NCBI RefSeq assembly: GCF_023715585.1
Contig: NZ_JAMBOK010000001.1
Location: forward strand, 1,984,001-2,048,000
DNA: 64,000 nucleotides
Origin: Sporosarcina luteola
GTDB taxonomy: Bacteria > Bacillota > Bacilli > Bacillales_A > Planococcaceae
Direction: 5' to 3'
Each line of letters begins with the position of its first letter. The stretch's first letter is position 1. Under the pieces are notes generated by a model that ran no database searches, was not told the DNA's origin, and worked only from the letters and a program-made list of their open reading frames with translations. This document shows, one piece after another, positions 7,894 to 16,330 of this stretch. The position numbers and the translations under genes were made by a program.

Positions 7894-8031
7894 TCATTCC
7901 CCACTAAGTTCAACATAGATTCTCGTCTTTCCCCTCTTCTTATTGCCTTTCCCTTGAGCAATCACCGAATTTCCGAAGTAATCAATATCGTTCTTATTCA
8001 AGTTTGCAACTTCCCCGATGCGGCAACCGAG
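7894..8031 (-). pseudogene. Tyrosine recombinase/integrase remnant (internal fragment)
   Basis: Minus-strand codons from 8031 to the stop at 7894-7896 read LGCRIGEVANLNKNDIDYFG then NSVIAQGKGNKKRGKTRIYV. This matches box I of tyrosine recombinases (catalytic Arg in GCRIGEV) and the following QGKGNK beta-hairpin. A stop (TAA at 8032-8034) lies immediately upstream and the frame ends before box II, so only about 45 codons of a 300-codon gene remain. It marks a decayed integration or transposition event. The rest of 7691-8089 shows no gene. Confidence 0.75.
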
Positions 8032-8048
8032 TTATGGTACTAAACAAA

Positions 8049-8083
8049 TAAGGCGCCTTTTCCTATTCCGGAAAAAGACGCTC
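8049..8083 (-). terminator. Terminator-like hairpin after the YeiH gene
   Basis: GCGCCTTTTCC and GGAAAAAGACGC form an imperfect stem just downstream of the YeiH stop on the minus strand. Confidence 0.6.
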
Positions 8084-8089
8084 TTGATT

Positions 8090-9082
8090 TCATATTATGA
8101 AATACACCAAAACAGATAAGCAGATAGACGTGATTGTCACCGCGATCAATGGTCTCATCGCGCGTTCACGCAGGTCTTTCAAACTGACGTTCAAGCCGAG
8201 TCCGACCATGGCGGCTGTCAATAGCCATGTCGTTGCGGTGCTGATTCCTGCCATGACGCTGTCAGATACCGGAATCAAACGGCCTAGCACATAGCTTCCG
8301 AATAAGCTCATCGCAATGAACCCGACGAGGAACCAAGGGAATTCAATTTTGTTCTGCCCTTCTTCCCCTTTGCTTTTACGTTTCATGAAATAAATGAAAA
8401 TGAAGCATAACGGCACTAATAAAAATACCCTGCCCAGTTTCGCAAGCAGTGCAATGGCGAGCGCATCTTCCCCAGCAGGAGCCGCAGCAATGGCCACATG
8501 GGCTAGTTCATGAAGGCTCATGCCCGACCATATTCCGTATTCAGTCGGGAGCAACGGCACAATCGGTCGCAATACTGTATAGCCGATTGCAAACACGGTC
8601 CCGAGCATGGCGATGATGCCGACTCCGATTGCGGTGTCTTCATCCTTCGCCTTGATGATCGGCGCAACCGCCGCGATGGCTGCAGCCCCGCATACCCCTG
8701 TCCCTACCCCGAGGAGCATGGAAATGCTTTTGTCAGCCTTCAGCCACTTGGCAAGAAGGACCATTAGCCCGATTGCAAATGCAATGACGAGTACATCTCG
8801 CGCCAACAAGCCTAGTCCGTCGCGGAAGACGACATCGATATTTAATTTCAATCCATATAATATGATCGCTAGCCTCAGCAGCTTTTTCGATGAAAATGTG
8901 ATCCCACCGCGAAGCGCTTCGGGATAACCAAAAAATTGACGATATGCGACAGCTATGATGATGGCGCTTGCCAATTGTCCAATATGGTTGAAGCCGGGCA
9001 CTTTTGCTAATAAAAAACCTAAAAATGCAATAAAAAATGTGAAAGCAATCCCGGCGATCCACATGCTTTTCTTTTGATTCAT
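8090..9082 (-). CDS. YeiH family putative sulfate/sulfonate exporter
   Basis: 330 residues with about ten membrane segments and the family motifs LLRLAIILYGLKLN, GVGTGVCGAAAIAAVAPIIKA and GMSLHELAHVAIAAA. YeiH (UPF0324) proteins are called putative sulfate exporters, but the substrate is not well established. GGAGGTGG precedes the ATG. It is divergent from a LysR regulator (9195-10091), the classical yeiH-yeiE/cysL arrangement, which suggests control by that regulator. Confidence 0.88.
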   Translation of the reverse strand: MNQKKSMWIAGIAFTFFIAFLGFLLAKVPGFNHIGQLASAIIIAVAYRQFFGYPEALRGGITFSSKKLLRLAIILYGLKLNIDVVFRDGLGLLARDVLVIAFAIGLMVLLAKWLKADKSISMLLGVGTGVCGAAAIAAVAPIIKAKDEDTAIGVGIIAMLGTVFAIGYTVLRPIVPLLPTEYGIWSGMSLHELAHVAIAAAPAGEDALAIALLAKLGRVFLLVPLCFIFIYFMKRKSKGEEGQNKIEFPWFLVGFIAMSLFGSYVLGRLIPVSDSVMAGISTATTWLLTAAMVGLGLNVSLKDLRERAMRPLIAVTITSICLSVLVYFII

Positions 9083-9123
9083 ATGTACACCACCTCCTAT
9101 GTTAGCCTAATATGCGCCGCTCC

Positions 9124-9163
9124 ATAAGTAAAATAAATTATAATAATGCCTATGATAAGTAAA
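9124..9163. promoter_or_regulatory. Direct repeat in the yeiH-lysR divergent region
   Basis: ATAAGTAAAAT occurs twice (near 9125 and 9153) in the 110-nt divergent promoter. It is a candidate LysR-family binding site or shared promoter element. Confidence 0.4.
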
Positions 9164-9194
9164 ATGATATGATTGAACGCAAGGAGTGATGGAT

Positions 9195-10091
9195 ATGGAC
9201 CAACAACTTCAAGTATTCGTTACGGTAGCGGAAAAAGAGAGCTTTTCACGCGCTGCCGAGGAGCATCATATGACCCAGCCGGCAGTGAGCCAATATATCC
9301 GTCAGCTCGAGGATCAGATCGGGGCAAGGCTGCTGGAGCGTACGAATAAATACGTGCGCCTCAACAAGGCCGGGGAAATCGTCTATCATCATGCGAAGGA
9401 AATTCTTGCTTTGTATACGAAAATGCAAAACCTTGTCGATGATCTGGCGAATAAGGCGAGCGGTCCGTTGTCAATCGGTGCGAGTTATACATTCGGAGAA
9501 TACGTGTTGCCACGCATTATCGCCAATTTACAGCAGACTTATCCCGATATCCAACCGACCGTAAAAATCGGCAATACGGCGACCGTTGCCGATCTTGTCG
9601 CAAGCCATCAGCTCGATATAGGCATTGTGGAAGGGAATTTCAATGCGACAAGGCTCATTGTAGAGGATTTTGCTGAAGACGCCATGGTAATCGTCAGTAC
9701 TGTCGACCATCCGCTAGCAAATAGGAAAGAATCGCTCGAAATGGTGGATTTGGAGAAAGAGACTTGGATTGTACGTGAGCACGGCTCCGGTACGCGGGAA
9801 GCGATGGATAATTTATTCGAACAACACGGAATTTCACCGACGAAGCTCATGGATTTCAGCAGCACGCAGCCGATCAAGGAGTCGGTCGAGGCGGGTCTCG
9901 GAATCAGCCTACTTTCCCATTGGTCGATTAAAAAAGAATTGAGAAACGGCGATTTGCGAGTGTTGGATGTGAAAGGACTCCCCTACCGCCGTCAATTTTC
10001 CATTGTGACAAATACACCGTTCCAAACGAAGGCACTTGAAGTTTTCATTGATATCCTACGGACAAAAAAACTGTTGACGACACTTAACTAG
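9195..10091 (+). CDS. LysR family transcriptional regulator (CysL/YeiE-like)
   Basis: 298 residues from ATG 9195 (MDQQLQVFVTVAE). The N-terminal winged HTH (about 1-60: SFSRAAEEHHMTQPAVSQYI) is followed by the periplasmic-binding-like effector domain (about 88-290). AAGGAG lies 8 nt before 9195 but only 2 nt before the upstream ATG 9189, so 9195 is preferred. LysR proteins usually activate the divergent gene, here yeiH. The CysL-like group often responds to sulfur or cysteine-pathway metabolites, which would fit the sulfur context, but the effector is inference. Confidence 0.9.
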   Translation: MDQQLQVFVTVAEKESFSRAAEEHHMTQPAVSQYIRQLEDQIGARLLERTNKYVRLNKAGEIVYHHAKEILALYTKMQNLVDDLANKASGPLSIGASYTFGEYVLPRIIANLQQTYPDIQPTVKIGNTATVADLVASHQLDIGIVEGNFNATRLIVEDFAEDAMVIVSTVDHPLANRKESLEMVDLEKETWIVREHGSGTREAMDNLFEQHGISPTKLMDFSSTQPIKESVEAGLGISLLSHWSIKKELRNGDLRVLDVKGLPYRRQFSIVTNTPFQTKALEVFIDILRTKKLLTTLN

Positions 10092-10117
10092 AAGGACTTC
10101 CGCCTCCGACTATCGAA

Positions 10118-10807
10118 ATGAAGAAGAGGAGAGGAGCTGTACATGCAGTGAGGAATATTCTATTGACAGCCATCATCATAATGGGTGCCATCTATATCTT
10201 TTTCATCCCGCCTGATCCGGTCGGTTTTAAGATTTTCATGAAGCTCATTCCGATGGCGCTCATTATCATGTTTGCTGCGATGACGTCGTCACTCGTTTCA
10301 AGGGAATATAAAAAAATTATCATTGCCGGATTATTTGTCTGCATGATTGCAGATGGCGTCATCTATTGGTTCCTGGCAGGGCTTGTCACCTTTTTCATCG
10401 GGCATCTTTTTTACATCTTCGCTTTTAAGTCTGCTAACCGTAAACGTGTACCGATATGGGCTGCGATTCTGCTTGCGTTTTACGGTGTTGCCATGGCCAT
10501 CTGGATTGCAGGGTCCCAATTCGCAAAAGGAGAAGCCATTCTTGGAGTGGCCATCCTTGCCTATATCACGGTCCTCTTAACAATGGGATGGATGGCGATC
10601 CGTACGAGAATGGCACTCGCTATTACTGGTGCGCTGCTCTTCATGTTCTCGGATTCCGTGCTCGCAATCGACCGATTCATCATCGATATTCCTTATCGGG
10701 ATGCTTTTGTCATGGTGACATACTATGCTGCACAGGTGTTCATCGCCGCAAGCATCGGCAGCCGAATCGTCAAGTATTCCGTGAATCGAAACAATCTGAT
10801 AAGATAA
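10118..10807 (+). CDS. YhhN/TMEM86 family (lysoplasmalogenase-like) membrane protein
   Basis: 229 residues with about eight membrane segments and the family acidic motifs CMIADGVIYW and LLFMFSDSVLAIDRF. The YhhN/TMEM86 family includes lysoplasmalogenases, which hydrolyse the vinyl-ether bond of lysoplasmalogens; activity in this organism is not shown. The ATG at 10118 has no clear ribosome binding site, whereas GAGGAG (10131-10136) lies 11 nt before an in-frame GTG at 10148, which may be the true start (219 aa). It follows the LysR gene by 26 nt. Confidence 0.8.
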   Translation: MKKRRGAVHAVRNILLTAIIIMGAIYIFFIPPDPVGFKIFMKLIPMALIIMFAAMTSSLVSREYKKIIIAGLFVCMIADGVIYWFLAGLVTFFIGHLFYIFAFKSANRKRVPIWAAILLAFYGVAMAIWIAGSQFAKGEAILGVAILAYITVLLTMGWMAIRTRMALAITGALLFMFSDSVLAIDRFIIDIPYRDAFVMVTYYAAQVFIAASIGSRIVKYSVNRNNLIR

Positions 10808-10844
10808 AGGAAACTATGCTTTTTATTAACTGGAGGTATTTGGA

Positions 10845-12071
10845 ATGAAGGAAAAACTGATTGAACGTCTGACCCGTTATGCGAAAATCGATACACAATC
10901 GGATGCAAATAGCACATCCACACCATCCACACCTGGCCAATGGGACTTGCTCCATGTGCTTGAAAAAGAGCTTGCAGATATCGGCATGGAAGAAATCACT
11001 TTGGATGAAAACGGCTATTTGTTCGCCACTCTACCGTCAAATACCGACAAAGATCTGCCGGTCATCGGATTTCTTGCTCATGTTGACACGGCAACTGATT
11101 ACACGGGCAAAAACGTTAATCCACAGCGGATCGATAATTATGACGGCAACGACATCCAGTTGAATGATCAGACGACAATGTCAGTCTCCAAATTTCCTGA
11201 ACTGAAAAATTATCTAGGTCATACACTCATTACAACAGATGGCACGACATTGTTAGGTGCCGACAATAAAGCAGGAATCGCTGAAATCATGACGGCGATG
11301 GAATATTTGATTCAAAACCCGGAAATTAAACACGGAAAACTGCGTGTCGCTTTCACACCTGACGAAGAAATCGGACGTGGGCCACATAAATTCGATGTAG
11401 AAGCATTCGGTGCAAAGTATGCATACACAATGGATGGCGGACCGCTTGGCGAGCTTCAATATGAAAGCTTCAATGCGGCTGGGGCAAAAGTGACGTTCCA
11501 CGGAACGAATGTGCATCCGGGATCCGCAAAGGACAAGATGGTGAACTCCATTCTCATCGCGAACCAATTCCAAGCGGCAATGCCTGTTAATGAGATTCCA
11601 CAAGTGACAGACGGTTATGAGGGATTTGTTCATCTGATGGATGTTAGTGGATCTGTCGAGAAGACCGAGTTGCACTATATTATTCGCTACTTCGACCGTG
11701 AGACGTTTGAGGCGCGGAAGCAACTGTTCGTCGACACAGCTGCTCAACTAAAGAAAGAACACGGCGACCATGCTGTCGAGCTTGAACTGAACGATCAATA
11801 TTTCAATATGGGCAAGAAAATCGAGCCAGTCATGGAAATCGTGGATATTATTTCGGATGCATTTAAAATACTCGATATTAAGCCGGATATCGTGCCTGTG
11901 CGTGGTGGTACGGACGGATCGCAGCTATCCTATATGGGCATGCCGACGCCGAATATTTTCACAGGCGGGGAGAATTACCACGGCAAATATGAATATATTT
12001 CGGTCGACAATATGGAGAAGGCGACGAATGTCATCATCGAAGCTGTAAAGCTATTCGAAGAACGCGCATAA
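10845..12071 (+). CDS. pepT: Peptidase T (tripeptide aminopeptidase)
   Basis: 408 residues, the usual PepT length, M20 metallopeptidase family. Zinc-site motifs are visible: [30 protein letters not shown] and [15 protein letters not shown], with [14 protein letters not shown] and [14 protein letters not shown] near the C-terminus. It removes the N-terminal residue from tripeptides in the cytoplasm. GGAGG lies 8 nt before the ATG. It is 14 nt upstream of a transporter gene and probably co-transcribed. Confidence 0.95.
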   Translation: MKEKLIERLTRYAKIDTQSDANSTSTPSTPGQWDLLHVLEKELADIGMEEITLDENGYLFATLPSNTDKDLPVIGFLAHVDTATDYTGKNVNPQRIDNYDGNDIQLNDQTTMSVSKFPELKNYLGHTLITTDGTTLLGADNKAGIAEIMTAMEYLIQNPEIKHGKLRVAFTPDEEIGRGPHKFDVEAFGAKYAYTMDGGPLGELQYESFNAAGAKVTFHGTNVHPGSAKDKMVNSILIANQFQAAMPVNEIPQVTDGYEGFVHLMDVSGSVEKTELHYIIRYFDRETFEARKQLFVDTAAQLKKEHGDHAVELELNDQYFNMGKKIEPVMEIVDIISDAFKILDIKPDIVPVRGGTDGSQLSYMGMPTPNIFTGGENYHGKYEYISVDNMEKATNVIIEAVKLFEERA

Positions 12072-12085
12072 GGGGGCGCATCTCT

Positions 12086-13045
12086 GTGAAAGCCATTTGG
12101 ATCGGGATTCTGTCATCTTTATTTTTCGCGGTGACGTTCGTATTGAATAGATCGATGGAGATTTCGGGAGGCAGCTGGTTATGGAGCTCCTCCCTCCGTT
12201 ATTTCTTCATGGTGCCGTTTTTGATTGCCATCGTGGCTTATCGGAAAGGGCTTCGGGATACAGGCAAGGCAATGGCAGCGAAGCCCCTTCCCTTTTTTGC
12301 ATGGAGTTTCGTTGCATTCGTACTATTTTATGCCCCTTTGACCTTTTCTGCAGCTTATAGCCCTGGATGGTTGCTTGCGGGAACGTGGCAACTGACGATT
12401 GTTGCAGGCGTTCTGTTAGCGCCAATATTCGTCATCGTCGTGAAGACAGATAAAGGGGAAAAGAGGATTCGGCAAAGGATTCCTTTCGTATCGCTTTTGA
12501 TTACATTGATCATTTTTGCAGGTGTTGTCTTGATTCAAATTCCGAATGCAAATAGTGTCGATACGCGCACATTATTGCTCGGCATCCTTCCCGTTATCAT
12601 TGCTGCGTTCGCTTATCCTTTGGGCAATCGGAAGATGATGGATTTATTGCAAGGAAGACTTGATACTTTTCAGAGGGTGCTAGCGATGACATTGATGACG
12701 ATTCCGGTTTGGATCGGTTTCGCTGTCTACGCAATGTTCACTGTCGGACCGCCTTCCATGAATCAGGTCATCCAGTCGTTAATTGTCGCGGTCAGTTCAG
12801 GCGTCATTGCAACTACGCTTTTCTTCATGGCGACAGACCTAGTCCAGCATGACCAAGGCAAGCTCGCTGCGGTCGAAGCGACACAATCAACCGAACTCAT
12901 TTTCGCAATGATTGGGGAGATGCTCATTTTACATATCGCTTTGCCTGGCTCTCTTTCTATGATCGGTATCTTGGTGATCATTATCGGCATGGCGCTTCAT
13001 AGTTATCAGACATCTATTGCAAAGAAAAAAATGCCCGTTGCATAG
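12086..13045 (+). CDS. EmrE/multidrug-resistance type DMT-superfamily transporter
   Basis: 319 residues with about ten membrane segments in two five-helix halves, opening AIWIGILSSLFFAVTFVLNR and closing LSMIGILVIIIGMALHS. It belongs to the larger drug/metabolite transporter superfamily (multidrug resistance efflux branch); the substrate is unknown. Start is GTG with GGGGGCG upstream, 14 nt after pepT. A bidirectional terminator follows. Confidence 0.82.
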   Translation: MKAIWIGILSSLFFAVTFVLNRSMEISGGSWLWSSSLRYFFMVPFLIAIVAYRKGLRDTGKAMAAKPLPFFAWSFVAFVLFYAPLTFSAAYSPGWLLAGTWQLTIVAGVLLAPIFVIVVKTDKGEKRIRQRIPFVSLLITLIIFAGVVLIQIPNANSVDTRTLLLGILPVIIAAFAYPLGNRKMMDLLQGRLDTFQRVLAMTLMTIPVWIGFAVYAMFTVGPPSMNQVIQSLIVAVSSGVIATTLFFMATDLVQHDQGKLAAVEATQSTELIFAMIGEMLILHIALPGSLSMIGILVIIIGMALHSYQTSIAKKKMPVA

Positions 13046-13056
13046 GGCATTTTTCT
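13024..13056. terminator. Bidirectional terminator between convergent genes
   Basis: AAAAATGCCC and GGGCATTTTT flank an 8-nt loop; A and T runs on either side let it serve both the plus-strand transporter and the minus-strand ABC operon. Confidence 0.85.
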
Positions 13057-14169
13057 TTATTCATACTCCCCAATAATCTCCACTGCTTCCTCTGCTAATG
13101 AAGTATCGACGGCTTTATCGAAGTCGATATCGCCCAAGATGGCACCGTTCGCTTTATAAGTTTCGTATTGCTTCTTGATATCATCCACGAACATCCTGCC
13201 ATCCGGATCGAGCCCGGTGACATTCACTTTATCCCATAGTTCCGGATCTTTCAAAGCGGTATGCTTCACCATGATGTCTACAATTTCTTCCTTGCCTTCC
13301 CCTTTAAAGAACGCATCGTTGTAATCCCTGACACCTTTTAAGTAGGCAGCCATGAAGCGGAGCGAAATTTCTTCCTCGCCCATGAATTTCGGTGAAGCGA
13401 GAACCATCGCAATCTGCGATTCAGGAGCATAATCGGTTGCATCTTTGAACCGGACGTGGAAGCCTTTTGCGACTCCTTGTGCAATGAGCGGTTCAATATT
13501 CAACGCAGCGTCTATTGTTCCTGCGTTAATCGCGCCAAGCATCGCACTGAAGTCCGCGATATGGACGTATTCGACGTCATCTTCTGTCAATCCGGCATGT
13601 TTCAACATTTCCTCGTAAATATATCCATCAATCGAGTTTCTGGAAGACACGCCAATCTTTTTCCCGCGGAAATCTGGATAATCTTTAATTTTATCTACCA
13701 TATGGTTTCCGATTACGAAAGTGAAATACGATTTCCCTGGCATATTATGCCCTTTATCCGCGATGATCCGAACGTCTATGCCTTGCGCAATCGCGTTAAA
13801 GAATGAAGCGGTCGAGACGCCGCCCGCAATATCGACTTCCCCCGCTGCAAGTGCTGGAAGCATGTCGTCGCTATTGGCGAAATCAGCGAATTCAACTTCG
13901 ATATTATAGTCTTCAAAATACCCTTTTTCCTTCGCAATATAGAACCCCGCACCGGAAGCCGCACCGTCTTCAGCAATCAACACTTTCACCCGTTTCTCAA
14001 GTGGCGACAAATCTCCAGAAGGTGCCTCAGAAACTGTATCGTCAGGCGTTGTTTCCACTTTTGTTGGCGGAGCGGGCTCTTGTTTAGCGCATGCAGCAAG
14101 TACAAGCATGGCAGCCAACAACATCATCCAACCGTATTTGAACCCTTTCACTCTATTTCCCCATTTCAT
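13057..14169 (-). CDS. ABC transporter substrate-binding lipoprotein (NMT1/SsuA-type)
   Basis: 370 residues from ATG 14169. A lipoprotein signal ends at LVLAACAK (Cys27 lipidated), followed by a proline/threonine-rich linker and an NMT1/THI5-like domain (AGFYIAKEKGYFEDYNIEVEF, KKIGVSSRNSIDGYI). Such proteins bind sulfonates, taurine, nitrate or pyrimidine precursors outside the membrane. The start overlaps the ATPase stop by ATGA; a GTG at 14151 behind GGGGA would give a more typical signal length. Last gene of a permease-ATPase-receptor operon. Sulfur-compound uptake fits the neighbourhood but the ligand is unproven. Confidence 0.87.
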   Translation of the reverse strand: MKWGNRVKGFKYGWMMLLAAMLVLAACAKQEPAPPTKVETTPDDTVSEAPSGDLSPLEKRVKVLIAEDGAASGAGFYIAKEKGYFEDYNIEVEFADFANSDDMLPALAAGEVDIAGGVSTASFFNAIAQGIDVRIIADKGHNMPGKSYFTFVIGNHMVDKIKDYPDFRGKKIGVSSRNSIDGYIYEEMLKHAGLTEDDVEYVHIADFSAMLGAINAGTIDAALNIEPLIAQGVAKGFHVRFKDATDYAPESQIAMVLASPKFMGEEEISLRFMAAYLKGVRDYNDAFFKGEGKEEIVDIMVKHTALKDPELWDKVNVTGLDPDGRMFVDDIKKQYETYKANGAILGDIDFDKAVDTSLAEEAVEIIGEYE

Positions 14170-14954
14170 CTGTTCTCTTGCCTGGAATGCTGTACTTCGT
14201 CTTGTAAATGTTTCCAAATGTCAACAAACTGTGCTGCCAGTTTCGGATCTTTCCGGATATCTTCGACTGTCCTCGGTCGTGGTGTATCAATTTTGACTTG
14301 TTGGATGATCTTCCCTGGTTGGGCACTCATGAGCAGAATCCGATCGCTCAGCAGTAATGCTTCATCAATGCTATGTGTTATGAAGATCACTGTTTTTTTT
14401 GTTTCCGACCAGATGGATAACAATTCTTCTTGGAGGATGAACTTATTCTGTTCATCCAGTGCAGCGAACGGTTCATCCATTAGGAGGATTTCCGGATCAT
14501 TTGCGAACGCACGGGCTATGCTTACCCGCTGTTTCATTCCCCCGGATAACTCCTTCGGGTATAGATGTGAAAACCGATCAAGTCCAGTCTTTTTTAAGTA
14601 ATATTCCGTCCTCTCCCGAATGACGTCCTTAGGCATTTTCCGCATTTTCAACCCGAACGCGACATTCTCCTTCACAGTCAGCCAAGGGATGACGCCCCTT
14701 TCCTGGAATACCAGCGATTGGAGGGGGCGGCCTTCTTGTTCTGATCGAATTTCGAATTCACCGACGCTCGGCTGTTCTAAACCCGCCAATATCCGCAATA
14801 AAGTCGTTTTGCCACAGCCGCTCGGTCCGACAATGCAGACAAATTCCCCTTCTCCTATTGAAAGGGAAATATCGTCGAGAGCTGTCACACTTAATTGCTT
14901 CTTGTAAAATGCCTTTGTCAGATTCCTGATTTCAATTTTCGCCATTTTTCTCAT
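14166..14954 (-). CDS. ABC transporter ATPase (SsuB/TauB type)
   Basis: 262 residues with Walker A GPSGCGKTT, Q-loop FQERGVIPW, signature LSGGMKQR and Walker B LLMDEPFAALDE. It powers the importer encoded by its two neighbours. GGAGG lies 7 nt before ATG 14954, 4 nt after the permease stop. SsuB/TauB/NrtD-like assignment rests on general similarity; substrate is set by the receptor. Confidence 0.9.
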   Translation of the reverse strand: MRKMAKIEIRNLTKAFYKKQLSVTALDDISLSIGEGEFVCIVGPSGCGKTTLLRILAGLEQPSVGEFEIRSEQEGRPLQSLVFQERGVIPWLTVKENVAFGLKMRKMPKDVIRERTEYYLKKTGLDRFSHLYPKELSGGMKQRVSIARAFANDPEILLMDEPFAALDEQNKFILQEELLSIWSETKKTVIFITHSIDEALLLSDRILLMSAQPGKIIQQVKIDTPRPRTVEDIRKDPKLAAQFVDIWKHLQDEVQHSRQENR

Positions 14955-14958
14955 CCAC

Positions 14959-15780
14959 TCACCTCCAAGGTAACAACTTTTTCTGAAGACCGCGAAGCAT
15001 CAAGGAAAAGAGATAGCCGAAAAAGGAAATGAGAATGAGTCCGACGTACATTTCCTGTAGCAGAAATGCTTTATACGACGTCCAGATTAAATAGCCAATA
15101 CCCGACGTCGCCCCCATCATTTCCGCCGCGACAATTGTGAGCAATGCAATCGCCTGCCCCATCTGGATCCCTTCCAGCATGACCGGCAATGCGCCAGGCA
15201 AAGCAATCTTGAAGAAGAACTGCACTTTACCCGCTCCATAATTATTTGCTACGTCCAAATAAATTCGATCGATGTTCAAGACCCCAGCCGCCGTGTTGAT
15301 GACAACCGGAAAAAATACGCTTCCCGCAATCGTAACAACTTTCGACAAATCACCGATCCCAAATAGGATAATGATAATCGGCAGCAATGCAAGCGTCGGA
15401 ATCGGCATTAGCGCCATGACGATCGGCTGAACAAAATGACGGATCGGGGAATAAAGCCCCATCAGCAAACCGATGACAACCCCTGGTATCACACCCGCGA
15501 GGAACCCTGCAAATATCCGGTACAACGAAACCCCGATATGGTCCGCCATCGCCCCGCTCGCAATCATTTTGACAAAGGTGCCTAGAATGGCGGATGGCGG
15601 CGGGAAAAACCGGATATCCATTATCCCCGTCCTCGACATCACTTCCCACAACAGCAACAGGAAGATTGGCGAAGCGATCGTCAATAGCTGCTTATATCGT
15701 TCCTTTGATTGTCTGTGCTTCCATTCCCGCTGTTCAATCTCATACGGATCGCTTCCAATAGTCGCCTTATCTTTTTTCAA
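14959..15780 (-). CDS. ABC transporter permease (SsuC/TauC type)
   Basis: 273 residues with about six membrane segments and the EAA coupling loop in NNYGAGKVQFFFKIALPGAL. The hydrophilic N-terminus (MKKDKATIGSDPYEIEQREW) is longer than usual. Start is TTG at 15780 behind GAGGTGG. First gene of the three-gene ABC importer; a decayed repeat array lies directly upstream. Confidence 0.9.
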   Translation of the reverse strand: MKKDKATIGSDPYEIEQREWKHRQSKERYKQLLTIASPIFLLLLWEVMSRTGIMDIRFFPPPSAILGTFVKMIASGAMADHIGVSLYRIFAGFLAGVIPGVVIGLLMGLYSPIRHFVQPIVMALMPIPTLALLPIIIILFGIGDLSKVVTIAGSVFFPVVINTAAGVLNIDRIYLDVANNYGAGKVQFFFKIALPGALPVMLEGIQMGQAIALLTIVAAEMMGATSGIGYLIWTSYKAFLLQEMYVGLILISFFGYLFSLMLRGLQKKLLPWR

Positions 15781-15824
15781 CGTTCACCACCTCTTCATAA
15801 CAATAATATGTGTACGCCTATGGG

Positions 15825-15920
15825 TTTGGTTGGGCAAATGGCGCGGTTTTTGGCGAATGGGCAAGGTTTGGATGGGTGAGATGGTTGGTTTTGGTCGCGG
15901 GACGGCTTGCTTTGGATGCA
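15825..15920. repeat. Array F: decayed 21-nt-type repeat, core TTTGG
   Basis: TTTGG occurs at 15825, 15849, 15867, 15890 and 15911 (intervals 24, 18, 23, 21), in G-rich units resembling arrays D and E. Spacing is irregular, so this may be an eroded array. It sits between the rhodanese stop (15971) and the ABC permease start (15780). Confidence 0.55.
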
Positions 15921-15970
15921 AAAAGCACCTGCCGCGATTTCCGCAACAGATGCTTTCGTGCTTTAGTAAC

Positions 15971-16324
15971 TTATCCGCGCCAGGCGCTCATACCGCCCCT
16001 CACGTTCGTGACATTTGTGAATCCCGACTTTTTCAGGATATTTGCGGCTTGAGAACTTCGCATGCCGCTCTGACAAATGACGACAACCTCTTTATTCTTA
16101 TCGAGTTTTTCCAACTTGGATTTCAATAAGTTCAGAGGAATATTGGTAAATTCATTAATATGCCGTCCTTTGTATTCTGCCGGCGTACGGACATCAATGA
16201 ATTGCTTTGACTTATCTTTCAACACCGTCTTCAGTTCGTCGGTAGATATCGATTTCACGCCTTTTGAAGGCATCATGCGCCATGCGAAAAATGCAATGAT
16301 TGCCAGGATGATGATCCATTCCAT
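15971..16324 (-). CDS. Membrane-anchored rhodanese
   Basis: 117 residues: one N-terminal membrane segment (EWIIILAIIAFFAW, 2-15), then a rhodanese domain with QFIDVRTPAEYKGRHI and Cys84 in VICQSGMRSS. The domain is expected on the cytoplasmic side. It lies 6 nt after the CstB-like gene and is likely part of the same CstR-controlled unit, adding a membrane-located sulfur acceptor. Confidence 0.88.
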   Translation of the reverse strand: MEWIIILAIIAFFAWRMMPSKGVKSISTDELKTVLKDKSKQFIDVRTPAEYKGRHINEFTNIPLNLLKSKLEKLDKNKEVVVICQSGMRSSQAANILKKSGFTNVTNVRGGMSAWRG

Positions 16325-16330
16325 CAGTTT

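Noticed and set aside
11253..11747. 164-codon minus-strand ORF
   Set aside because: Entirely antisense to pepT, with no ribosome site or family features.
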